A stretch of 13,731 nucleotides of DNA, from the NCBI GenBank assembly GCA_002391385.1, contig DGEY01000029.1, positions 33,661-47,391 on the forward strand. Reading direction: 5' to 3'. This DNA is from Firmicutes bacterium UBA3914. Its GTDB lineage: Bacteria; Bacillota; Limnochordia; Darwinibacteriales; Darwinibacteriaceae. The translations under genes were made by a program, and so were the position numbers. Under the pieces are notes generated by a model. That model did not search any database, had not been told where the DNA came from, and saw only the letters and a program-made list of their open reading frames with translations. Each line of letters begins with the position of its first letter. The stretch's first letter is position 1. Below are positions 7,574 to 13,731 of the stretch, one piece after another.

Positions 7574-8524
7574 TCATCCTAAATTATTCTTGTTCCTTCC
7601 AACGATTCCTGCTCCCCACCAAGCTAGACCAGCCAACTGGGGAAGAAAAGGCAGAGCCAAGAGGGCCGTGGCGGTATTGAACACAGTGTGGGCATGGGCC
7701 ACCTGCCGCCCGGGATCCCCGGAAAGGCAGGCAAGAAACCGGACAAACCAAGGGAACGCAGGGAGCACCAACACAACGCCCCCCAGGTTGAAAAGGAGAT
7801 CCGCGTAGGCGGTGGCCCGGCTGGCCCGGCCCCGCCCCAGGCTGGCCAGGAGTGTGGTGGCCACGGTACCCACGTTGCTGCCCAGAGCCACCCCCACCGC
7901 CACTGGCACCGGCAGGAGGCCCTGTTTGACTAGGCCAATGACCAGCCCGGTAACCGCGCTGCTGGACTGGGCCAAAGCGGTCAAGAGCATGCCGAAGAAC
8001 ACCGCCTCCAGGGGAGTAGCGGTGAGGGAGGTTAGGATCCTGTGCACGCCGGGGGTTTGAAGCAGCGGGGCTAGCGCAGCTGTTGTACAAGAGAGGCCGT
8101 AAAAAACCGCCCCTAAACCAAAGAGGGCGGTGCCCATACGGCGCCGCTTGGCCCCATAGCGCACCGCCAGCCCCACCGCACACAAGGGCAGAGCCAGGCT
8201 TTCCAGGGGGAGAGCCACGATTTGCGCGGTCACGGTGGTGCCCACATTGGCCCCCAGCATCACCCCTAGGGCCTGGGTTAGGCTGAGCACCCCGGTATCG
8301 GCGAGCACCACCAAGGCTGCACCCACGGCACTGCTGCTCTGGATGAAGGCCGTGACCAGCAGTCCCAGCAAAAAACCCTTGGTTCTCGCCTCTGTGAACC
8401 GGATCAAGGCGGAGCGCAGGCGAAACCCCAAGAGCGTCTCCAGGGCGGCGGTCATGAGTTTTAAGCCCAGTAGGAAAATGCTGATGCCCAAAACCACAGG
8501 GATGGCAAAGAAAAAGATCCTCAT
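7574..8524 (-). CDS. Na/Pi cotransporter family protein (short NptA/PF02690 type, no PhoU tail)
   Basis: A 316-residue polytopic membrane protein with the internal duplication that defines Na/Pi cotransporters: QSSSA at 62-66 followed by GANVGTT (91-97), and again QSSSA at 186-190 followed by GSNVGTV (215-221), plus AHTVFN at 278-283. The QSSS motifs line the Na+ and phosphate path in the related SLC34 family. Many bacterial homologues carry a cytoplasmic PhoU-like tail (total about 530-560 residues). This one stops after the membrane domain, so it is the short form, not obviously a truncation. The start ATG 8524 lacks a clear Shine-Dalgarno and lies inside an inverted repeat (8520-8539). Phosphate as substrate is a family inference; another anion is possible. 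Confidence 0.9.
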   Translation of the reverse strand: MRIFFFAIPVVLGISIFLLGLKLMTAALETLLGFRLRSALIRFTEARTKGFLLGLLVTAFIQSSSAVGAALVVLADTGVLSLTQALGVMLGANVGTTVTAQIVALPLESLALPLCAVGLAVRYGAKRRRMGTALFGLGAVFYGLSCTTAALAPLLQTPGVHRILTSLTATPLEAVFFGMLLTALAQSSSAVTGLVIGLVKQGLLPVPVAVGVALGSNVGTVATTLLASLGRGRASRATAYADLLFNLGGVVLVLPAFPWFVRFLACLSGDPGRQVAHAHTVFNTATALLALPFLPQLAGLAWWGAGIVGRNKNNLG

Positions 8525-8567
8525 ATCTGACCATATGAGAATCTCTGACCGCCTAGACTATCTGACC
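8520..8567 (-). repeat. Three GGTCAGA direct repeats and an inverted repeat at the Na/Pi transporter start
   Basis: On the minus strand GGTCAGA occurs at 8567-8561, 8550-8544 and 8532-8526, at steps of 17 and 18 nt. The last copy is the loop of a perfect inverted repeat CTCATAT-GGTCAG-ATATGAG (8539-8520), whose right arm contains the transporter ATG. No normal Shine-Dalgarno is present there. The arrangement could be an operator or translational control element, but short repeats can arise by chance. Confidence 0.5.
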
Positions 8568-8768
8568 GTGGATTATGCTGCCCGGCTGGCAGTGGGGCTC
8601 TAGAAAATGCCTGGGGTCCGTGCTCAAAACCCTCACCACCCTAGCCTGGAAGCTGCCCAAAGGCTCCGCCTCCACCGTGATTCCGCCCACGGCCAGCTGA
8701 ATGGTTCTCGGCGGATCCTCCTCCAGGCCTTCCAGAACCTCTTCCAAAGGGAGCACCGTGTAGAGCAT
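8553..8768 (-). CDS. ylzJ: YlzJ-like small protein
   Basis: A 71-residue protein beginning MLYTVLPLEEVLEG and containing PRTIQLAVGGITVEAEPL, a compact predicted beta-rich protein without membrane segment or signal peptide. Small proteins with an (M)ILYTxMPLE-type start directly after tepA are the YlzJ-like family of Bacillota. Function is unknown. The open frame includes a TTG one codon earlier, but ATG 8768 overlaps the tepA stop as TGATG, with AAGGGGGTG about 7 nt upstream, typical of translational coupling. The final codons contain the first of three GGTCAGA repeats that run into the following gene's start. Confidence 0.85.
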   Translation of the reverse strand: MLYTVLPLEEVLEGLEEDPPRTIQLAVGGITVEAEPLGSFQARVVRVLSTDPRHFLEPHCQPGSIIHGQIV

Positions 8769-9487
8769 CAATGCACACCCCCTTTGTTTGTGGCGGCAGC
8801 CAGGTCAGCCAAGCGCTGTAGGGCCGTGCCCACTCCCCCCACTTCGTCAATGAGGCCCACCTGCACCGCTTCGGCGCCAACGAGCACCGTACCCACATCC
8901 CGAACGAGTTCTCCCGTGCGGAACATCATCTCCCGCAGCACCCCTTCGGGAATGCGGGAATGGTGCACGATGAAGCGGATCACCCGCTCCTGCATCTTGT
9001 CAAGGTATTCATAGGTTTGGGGAACCCCGATCACCAGACCGCTCAAGCGGATGGGATGGATGGTCATGGTGGCTGTCTCGGAGATGATGGAGTGGTCTGC
9101 CGCCACGGCAATGGGGGCGCCGATGGAGTGGCCTCCCCCTAAGACCAGTGACACCACAGGTGTGGTCATGGTCTTGAGCATCTCTGCGATGGCCAGGCCC
9201 GCTTCGATGTCTCCGCCCACGGTGTTGAGGACCACCAGAAGGCCTTTGATCTTCGGATTCTGTTCAATGGCCACAAGCTGGGGAATCACATGCTCGTACT
9301 TGGTAGTCTTGTTCCGGGGCGGCAGTACAAGATGCCCTTCGATCTGCCCGATGATGGTTAAGCAGTGAAAGGGCATCTCCTCCAGCGGGCCACCGGTGGG
9401 GGTACCCGTTTGTCCCAGCTCCCTGATGGTCTGCAGGGCAGGCGTTTCCCTTGCGGGCGTGTTTTCCGTTTCAGTCTGTTCGAACAC
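8768..9487 (-). CDS. tepA: ClpP-fold protease TepA (translocation-enhancing protein)
   Basis: A 239-residue ClpP/crotonase-fold protein. Nearly every TepA hallmark is present: FHCLTIIGQIEGH, LPPRNKTTKYEHVIPQ, VAIEQNPKIKGLL, NTVGGDIEAGLAIAEM, the presumed nucleophile serine in GGGHSIGAPIA (Ser121), TMTIHPIRL with the likely catalytic histidine (His144) and GVPQTYEYLDKMQERVIRFI. In Bacillus TepA has been described as a cytosolic peptidase that helps protein export and spore development; substrates are unclear. I prefer GTG 9487, because GGGAGGGG lies 6 nt upstream. The frame opens earlier at ATG 9508, which has only an abutting AGGGG. Either start lies in or just after a 19-bp hairpin (9491-9537) that would hide the ribosome site. 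It sits between RNase J and ylzJ, as in Bacillus. Confidence 0.93.
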   Translation of the reverse strand: MFEQTETENTPARETPALQTIRELGQTGTPTGGPLEEMPFHCLTIIGQIEGHLVLPPRNKTTKYEHVIPQLVAIEQNPKIKGLLVVLNTVGGDIEAGLAIAEMLKTMTTPVVSLVLGGGHSIGAPIAVAADHSIISETATMTIHPIRLSGLVIGVPQTYEYLDKMQERVIRFIVHHSRIPEGVLREMMFRTGELVRDVGTVLVGAEAVQVGLIDEVGGVGTALQRLADLAAATNKGGVH

Positions 9488-9490
9488 AAA

Positions 9491-9537
9491 GAGCCCCTCC
9501 CTTCTCATCCCCTAGTATGATGAGAAAGGAGGGGCCC
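9491..9537 (-). terminator. 19-bp hairpin between RNase J and tepA (terminator or SD-sequestering element)
   Basis: On the minus strand GGGCCCCTCCTTTCTCATC pairs with GATGAGAAGGGAGGGGCTC around a 9-nt loop (ATACTAGGG), followed by TTTGTGTT. The two imperfect positions are G-U pairs in minus-strand RNA but would be A-C mismatches in plus-strand RNA, so the structure belongs to the minus-strand transcript. It starts 13 nt after the RNase J stop. The tail is only moderately U-rich, so termination may be partial. The 3' arm contains the GGGAGGGG ribosome site of tepA. Confidence 0.75.
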
Positions 9538-9550
9538 TAAACATGGACCG

Positions 9551-11215
9551 TTAGATTTCGGTGATGATGGGCAGGATCATGGGGCGGCGTTTGGTCTTCT
9601 CCCAGACATACCGGCTTAAGCTGTCCCGCACGGCTCCCTTCAGCGCGCCCCAGTCGGTGTTGTTCTGGGCAATACAGCTGTCAATGGCCTCCTTGGCCCG
9701 CTGGCGCACTTCTTCCATGAGTTCTTCGGACTCCCGGACATAGACAAAGCCGCGGGAGACAACATCTGGACCTGCCAGGACTTTGTTGGCACTCTTGTTC
9801 ATGGTCACCACCACGATGACGATGCCGTCAGTGGAAAGCTGCCGCCGGTCCCGCAGGACAATATTGCCCACATCGCCGACGCCCAGGCCGTCCACGAACA
9901 CCTGGCCGGAAACAACCCGCTCCCTGATGCGCAGGCCCCGCTGGCTGAATTCCACGGGCAGGCCGATCTCGCCGATGATGATGTTATCCTTGGGGACGCC
10001 TGTGGCCTCCGCCAGCTCCGCGTGCTTGAGCAGCATGCGGTGTTCGCCGTGGATGGGCATGAAGTACTTGGGCTTGCATAGATTGAGCAGCAATTTCAGT
10101 TCTTCCTGCTGGGCGTGGCCGGAAGTATGCACGCCTAAATGGGGCTCGTATACCACGTTGGCGCCTTCCTTAAAGAGTTGGTTGATGATCCGGCCCACCG
10201 ACTTCTCATTCCCGGGAATGGGCGATGCAGAGATGATCACCGTGTCCCCAGGGGCGATGGCAATGTGATGGTGCTCGGCCATGGCCATGCGGCTCAAGGC
10301 CGCCATGGGCTCCCCCTGGCTGCCGGTGGTAATGACCACGGACTTGTTCTTGTCGTACCGTTCCAAGTCTCCCAGCTCCACCAGGACGCCGTCGGGTATG
10401 TCCAGGTACCCCAGTTCCGAAGCAACTTCGATGGTCCTGATCATGCTGCGCCCAGTGATGCTCACGTGGCGGCCTTCCCGCGCCGCTGCATCGAAAATCT
10501 GCTGAATGCGGTGCACATTGGAAGCGAACGTGGCCACAAGGATCCTCCCCGGGGCCTTGCTGAAGATATTCTGGAACGTCTCGCCCACCGTCCGCTCGGA
10601 AGCGGTGTAGCCGGGCTTTTCCGCATTGGTTGAATCGGAAAGCAGGCACAGGACACCTTCCTGGCCCAAACGGGCAAAGGCGTACAGGTCGGCTACCCGG
10701 CCGTCGTAGGGAGTCTGGTCAAACTTGAAGTCGCTGCAGTGGATGATGGCTCCCAAGGGAGTATGGAAGGCCACGGCCACCACCCCGGCAATACTGTGGT
10801 TGACATGGATGAACTGTACATCGAGATTGCCCACCTTAATGCGATCGCCGGGGCTGATTTCTTTCAGTACCGTGCCCCGCTCCAAGCCGTGCTCGATCAG
10901 TTTGACCCGCAGCAGACCCAAGGTGAGCCTGGTCCCGTACACCGGCACGTTCAGGTGGCGTAGAACGTAGGGCACACCTCCAATGTGGTCTTCATGGCCG
11001 TGGGTAAGAAAGATGGCCTTGACCCGGTGGGCATTTTCCACCAGGTAGGTGATATCTGGGATCACCAGATCAACCCCGGGCATATCGTCTTCGGGAAACA
11101 TGACCCCGGCATCCACGATGGCTATATCCTCACCGATCTCGTAGACGGTCATGTTCTTTCCGATCTCGCCCAAACCGCCCAGGGGCAGTATGCGTATTTT
11201 TTCTTCTCTATTCAT
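9551..11215 (-). CDS. rnj: Ribonuclease J
   Basis: A 554-residue metallo-beta-lactamase/beta-CASP ribonuclease with endonuclease and 5'-to-3' exonuclease activity, central to mRNA decay and rRNA maturation in Bacillota. Zinc-site motifs are HGHEDHIGG (72-80), NHSIAG (139-144), CSDFKFD (160-166, metal Asp162), HTSGHA (363-368) and PIHGEHRML (387-395). The beta-CASP part (about 210-350) includes TGRSM and TTGSQGEPMAALSRMA, and the C-terminal domain follows (about 450-554). Length equals that of Bacillus RNase J1 and J2. Position between dapA and tepA matches rnjB (ymfA), but the motifs do not decide J1 versus J2. ATG 11215 has GGAGGTG 11 nt upstream. The frame extends 17 codons further over the leader, without a family-like N-terminus. 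It has its own promoter. Confidence 0.95.
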   Translation of the reverse strand: MNREEKIRILPLGGLGEIGKNMTVYEIGEDIAIVDAGVMFPEDDMPGVDLVIPDITYLVENAHRVKAIFLTHGHEDHIGGVPYVLRHLNVPVYGTRLTLGLLRVKLIEHGLERGTVLKEISPGDRIKVGNLDVQFIHVNHSIAGVVAVAFHTPLGAIIHCSDFKFDQTPYDGRVADLYAFARLGQEGVLCLLSDSTNAEKPGYTASERTVGETFQNIFSKAPGRILVATFASNVHRIQQIFDAAAREGRHVSITGRSMIRTIEVASELGYLDIPDGVLVELGDLERYDKNKSVVITTGSQGEPMAALSRMAMAEHHHIAIAPGDTVIISASPIPGNEKSVGRIINQLFKEGANVVYEPHLGVHTSGHAQQEELKLLLNLCKPKYFMPIHGEHRMLLKHAELAEATGVPKDNIIIGEIGLPVEFSQRGLRIRERVVSGQVFVDGLGVGDVGNIVLRDRRQLSTDGIVIVVVTMNKSANKVLAGPDVVSRGFVYVRESEELMEEVRQRAKEAIDSCIAQNNTDWGALKGAVRDSLSRYVWEKTKRRPMILPIITEI

Positions 11216-11269
11216 GCAGTTGAAAACACCTCCAAAACTTATGACTTTTTCAAGTCCGCGCAACAAAAT

Positions 11270-11300
11270 TAACCACCTCTGCCGCCCGTTGGGGTGGTTA
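11270..11300 (-). promoter_or_regulatory. Leader hairpin in the RNase J 5' UTR
   Basis: On the minus strand TAACCACC and GGTGGTTA form a perfect 8-bp stem around a 15-nt GC-rich loop, followed by ATTTTGTTG. It lies about 30-60 nt downstream of the predicted transcription start and about 55 nt before the ATG. It could protect the 5' end, act as a weak attenuator or be a site for autoregulation by RNase J. The structure is seen in the sequence; the roles are inference. Confidence 0.55.
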
Positions 11301-11337
11301 CCGTTCCACTTAAGCCGAACAAGTCACAGATTCTTAT

Positions 11338-11366
11338 ATTATACACAGAGCGCGGGAAATAATCAA
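11338..11366 (-). promoter_or_regulatory. Sigma-A type promoter for the RNase J transcript
   Basis: The minus strand reads TTGATT (11366-11361), a 17-nt spacer, then TATAAT (11343-11338), a perfect -10 with a fair -35 at optimal spacing. The start of transcription is predicted near 11331, giving a leader of about 115 nt before ATG 11215. It lies directly after the dapA terminator, in the only sizeable AT-rich gap of the window. Confidence 0.8.
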
Positions 11367-11370
11367 ACGC

Positions 11371-11412
11371 GAAAAACAAAACCCCCTCCCGGCAGCGGCC
11401 AGGTAGGGGGTT
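11371..11412 (-). terminator. Intrinsic terminator of the asd-dapG-dapA operon
   Basis: On the minus strand AACCCCCT pairs with AGGGGGTT. An inner stem (CCTGGC with GCCGGG, loop CGCT) lies inside it, with one bulged A. It is followed by TTGTTTTTC. It starts 21 nt after the dapA stop. The GC-rich stem with a U-tract is a textbook Rho-independent terminator and separates dapA from RNase J. Confidence 0.87.
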
Positions 11413-11433
11413 GATCCCAAAAGGCAGAAAGTG

Positions 11434-12315
11434 TCAGGAGCCTAAGCCCACACTGAACAGCACTTCCTTGATTTTCTGGGCTTCCTGTTCGGTAAGATCC
11501 ACCAAGGGCAGGCGCAGAGGCCCGGTGTCCACACCGACAAATTCCAAAGCCCGCTTCACCGGCACAGGATTGGTGGTGATGAACATGGCCTTAAACAAGG
11601 GCATAAGCTTGAGGTGAATCTCCAGGGCATCCCCGACCCGGCCGGCCAGAAAAGCTGAAATCATGGACTTAATCTCCCGGCCCACCAGGTGGCTGGCCAC
11701 ACTCACCACTCCGGCGCCCCCCACCGCCAAGATGGGCAGGGTCAGGGCATCGTCCCCCGAGTAGATGAGGAAGTCCTCGGGCACCATGGTCTTGAGCACG
11801 CTCACCTGCTCCAAATTGCCGCTGGCTTCTTTGATGGCTACGATGTTGTCGATCTCCGCCAGGCGCGCCACGGTCTCCGGCAGAATGTTCACACCCGTGC
11901 GCCCCGGGACATTGTAGAGCATCACCGGCAGGGACGTCTGCTCCGCAACGGTCTTGAAATGCTGGTACAGACCCTCCTGGGAAGGCTTGTTGTAATAGGG
12001 AGTTACCAGCATGATTCCGTCCACTCCCGCCTTTTCCGCAGCCTTCGTCAGGGCAATACTGTCCTGCGTATTATTGGATCCCGTGCCAGCAATGATGGTC
12101 ATCTGCCCCCCCAGGGCATCCGTCACCGTGGAAAAGAGCTTGACCTTTTCCTCAAAGCTCAGGGTGGGGCTTTCTCCGGTGGTGCCGCTCAAAACCACCC
12201 CATCGGAACCGTTTTCCCCCAGTTTTTGCGCCAATTCCACCGCCGCCGGGTAGTTCACAGAACAATCCTTGTTCATGGGCGTGATCATCGCGGTGAGAAC
12301 CTGACCTGCTTTCAT
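11434..12315 (-). CDS. dapA: 4-hydroxy-tetrahydrodipicolinate synthase
   Basis: DapA (EC 4.3.3.7) condenses pyruvate with aspartate semialdehyde, the committed step to diaminopimelate and lysine and, in spore formers, dipicolinate. The 293-residue TIM barrel has GTTGESPTL (44-52), YYNKPSQEG (107-115), the catalytic tyrosine in YNVPGRTGVN (134-143) and the Schiff-base lysine K162 in VAIKEASGN. Length is typical. ATG 12315 has TAGGAGGT 7 nt upstream, and that site overlaps the dapG stop codon, so the two are coupled. It is followed by a terminator. Confidence 0.97.
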   Translation of the reverse strand: MKAGQVLTAMITPMNKDCSVNYPAAVELAQKLGENGSDGVVLSGTTGESPTLSFEEKVKLFSTVTDALGGQMTIIAGTGSNNTQDSIALTKAAEKAGVDGIMLVTPYYNKPSQEGLYQHFKTVAEQTSLPVMLYNVPGRTGVNILPETVARLAEIDNIVAIKEASGNLEQVSVLKTMVPEDFLIYSGDDALTLPILAVGGAGVVSVASHLVGREIKSMISAFLAGRVGDALEIHLKLMPLFKAMFITTNPVPVKRALEFVGVDTGPLRLPLVDLTEQEAQKIKEVLFSVGLGS

Positions 12316-12327
12316 AGTAGTAACCTC

Positions 12328-13560
12328 CTAAATCGAATCGAGATGGAATTCCCTATACAACGCCTGTACCGCTCTGCCTATATCTTCCTCTAAAATCAGG
12401 CAGGATATGTTGGCGTGGGAGTCGCTGGTCTGGTAGATGGGAATGTCCTCGGCACTCAAACAGTTGACCACACGGGCCATAACCCCCGGCACCCCATGCA
12501 TGCCCGCTCCCACCACGGACACTTTCGCAAAGCCCCCGGTGATCTCCACCTCCAGGCCCAAGGGGGCCAAGGCCTGCTGGGCGATTTCCACCTTGGCCTG
12601 ATCAATAATGAAGACGATGTAGTCCAGGGATAGATGGATCAAATCAACGCTGACGTGGGCCTCAGCCAGCACCTGGAAAACCCGGGCACCCAGGCCTGAA
12701 GTGTGGAAGTTCTCAACGCCCCTGACCTTTACCTGCGCCCGCTTGCCCAGGTGGGCTACGCCTGTTACCACCCGATCAGCTATCTGCTCGGCGCCTAAAG
12801 CGGCCTGCGGCTTGACCCCGTGGCCGATGAAGGTACCGCCTTTGGAGTGCTGAACGGAGCGCACCTGTACAGGAATCCCTTCTTCCATGACGATCTCCGC
12901 CGCCCGGGGGTGGAGCACCTTGGCACCCATCTGCGCCAACTCCATGGCCTCCCGATAGGACATGACCTGCAGGGTGGGGGCATCGGGAATAATTCGGGGA
13001 TCGGCGGTCTTGATCCCGTCCACATCTGTATAGATCTCCACCCGTTCGGCCTTGAGCACCACGCCCAGAACCGCCGCGGTGGTATCACTGCCCCCCCGGC
13101 CCAGGGTGGTCACCACGCCCTGTTCCGTCACACCCTGGAAGCCAGCGACAACGGGGATCCGGCCCTGGTGCAGAACCTCCCACAGCCTTTCCCCGTGCAC
13201 CTTGAGCACCCGGGCCCCTAGATGCACATCATCTGTGGTAATGCCGCACTGCCACCCCGTCAAGGCTACAGCGGGCAGACCCAGGGAGCACAAACCCTCG
13301 GCAAAAAGGGTCGCGGCGATAATCTCTCCGCAGGAGAGCAGCAGATCCACGTTGGCCCCCTGCGCCTTAGGATTGGCTTCCTTCACCAGCTCCAACAGGG
13401 TGTCCGTGGCATAGGGGTCACCGAAACGTCCCATGGCGGAAACCACCACCACCGGGGTGAAACCCCGATCCACCGCGTCCCAAACCCGCTGCATGGCCTC
13501 CCGTCTCAGCTCGGCGGTGGATAGGGAGCTTCCGCCGAACTTTTGCACAACCACTCTCAC
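12328..13560 (-). CDS. dapG: Aspartate kinase (DapG type, monofunctional)
   Basis: Aspartokinase (EC 2.7.2.4) phosphorylates aspartate, the first step toward lysine, threonine and methionine. The 410-residue protein has the amino-acid kinase motifs VQKFGGSSL (5-13), a VVVVSAMG strand (37-44), LLSCGEIIAA (74-83), LGRGGSDTTAA (153-163) and YTDVDGIKTADPR (177-189). Two C-terminal ACT domains follow (about 265-325 and 345-405, with SVDLIHLS and QTSDSHANIS), where an amino-acid effector would bind. There is no homoserine dehydrogenase fusion. Its place between asd and dapA matches Bacillus dapG, the diaminopimelate-sensitive isozyme, but effector choice cannot be read from the sequence. GTG 13560 has AGGTGGGGTGA 4 nt upstream and follows asd by 13 nt. 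Confidence 0.95.
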   Translation of the reverse strand: MRVVVQKFGGSSLSTAELRREAMQRVWDAVDRGFTPVVVVSAMGRFGDPYATDTLLELVKEANPKAQGANVDLLLSCGEIIAATLFAEGLCSLGLPAVALTGWQCGITTDDVHLGARVLKVHGERLWEVLHQGRIPVVAGFQGVTEQGVVTTLGRGGSDTTAAVLGVVLKAERVEIYTDVDGIKTADPRIIPDAPTLQVMSYREAMELAQMGAKVLHPRAAEIVMEEGIPVQVRSVQHSKGGTFIGHGVKPQAALGAEQIADRVVTGVAHLGKRAQVKVRGVENFHTSGLGARVFQVLAEAHVSVDLIHLSLDYIVFIIDQAKVEIAQQALAPLGLEVEITGGFAKVSVVGAGMHGVPGVMARVVNCLSAEDIPIYQTSDSHANISCLILEEDIGRAVQALYREFHLDSI

Positions 13561-13573
13561 GCTCTCACCCCAC

Positions 13574-13731
13574 CTAGATGGCGCCTAATTTGTGGGCCAG
13601 TTCCGCGATTTGCACCGCATTGAGGGCCGCTCCCTTACGCACCTGATCGCCAACCACCCACAGGTTAAGGCCGTTTTCAACCGTGGGATCCCGGCGGATC
13701 CGCCCCACATAGACCGCATCCTTACCCGTGG
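13574..13731 (-). CDS. asd: Aspartate-semialdehyde dehydrogenase, C-terminal fragment (partial at window edge)
   Basis: The last 51 codons of a gene entering from beyond the right end. The translation contains VYVGRIRRDPTVENGLNLWV followed by VGDQVRKGAALNAVQIAE, the conserved C-terminal region of Asd, with the substrate-binding loop and the helix following it. The end is LAHKLGAI before TAG. Asd (EC 1.2.1.11) reduces aspartyl phosphate made by DapG to the semialdehyde used by DapA, so asd-dapG-dapA encode consecutive steps. The catalytic cysteine is outside the window. Confidence 0.93.
   Translation of the reverse strand, partial: TGKDAVYVGRIRRDPTVENGLNLWVVGDQVRKGAALNAVQIAELAHKLGAI

Noticed and set aside
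7584..8534. A second long reading frame on the same strand, nearly coextensive with the Na/Pi transporter
   Set aside because: It is rich in Gly/Pro/Arg/His with no family motif, while the other frame has duplicated QSSSA motifs and membrane spans. It is a shadow caused by GC-rich codons.
11216..11433. Lysine riboswitch or T-box in the only large gap
   Set aside because: The gap is fully explained by a terminator, a promoter and a short hairpin. I see no multi-helix riboswitch pattern and no T-box consensus.
1..13731. CRISPR array, insertion sequence, phage or toxin-antitoxin genes
   Set aside because: No spaced repeat array, transposase, integrase or paired small toxin-like genes were found on either strand. 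Nearly all sequence is accounted for by housekeeping and lysine genes.

Overview
The window is a densely packed block of bacterial genes. Every supported gene lies on the minus strand, so transcription runs from high to low coordinates. The gene content points to a Gram-positive, probably spore-forming or spore-former-derived member of the Bacillota (Clostridia or a related deep class). The asd-dapG-dapA-RNase J-tepA-ylzJ order matches the Bacillus dapG/rnjB/tepA region, and YggS-SepF-YggT-YlmH-DivIVA is the classic tail of the Bacillota division cluster. GC is high (about 60% by eye), and many genes start with GTG or TTG behind strong Shine-Dalgarno sequences. No species can be named from this alone.

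Layout, in the direction of transcription. (1) 13731-11434: the aspartate pathway to lysine and diaminopimelate, with asd (3' part), dapG and dapA, closed by a good intrinsic terminator (about 11371-11412). (2) 11366-8553: a consensus-like sigma-A promoter and a leader of about 115 nt with a hairpin, then RNase J, a 19-bp hairpin that overlaps the start of tepA, then tepA and ylzJ. (3) 8524-6736: two membrane proteins, a short Na/Pi cotransporter-family protein and the undecaprenyl-diphosphatase UppP. (4) 6688-3919: yggS, sepF, yggT, ylmH and divIVA, tightly spaced or overlapping. (5) 3857-1: lysine fermentation genes kdd, kamB, kamC and the first 38 codons of kamD.

Functional picture. The right end makes aspartate semialdehyde and dihydrodipicolinate for lysine, cell-wall diaminopimelate and possibly spore dipicolinate. 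The left end breaks lysine down through 3,5-diaminohexanoate, using the B12/PLP enzyme lysine 5,6-aminomutase and its putative ATP-dependent reactivase KamB/KamC. The middle serves RNA turnover, lipid-carrier recycling, phosphate transport, PLP homeostasis and septum formation. Little sequence is intergenic. The only gap above about 100 nt is 11216-11433 (218 nt), which holds the dapA terminator plus the RNase J promoter and leader.

I see no mobile element, CRISPR array, phage gene, tRNA or rRNA, and no clearly novel multi-gene system. The most interesting items are the KamB/KamC reactivase pair, the hairpin over the tepA start, three GGTCAGA repeats plus a palindrome at the Na/Pi transporter start, and lysine synthesis and lysine fermentation genes lying in one co-oriented block.
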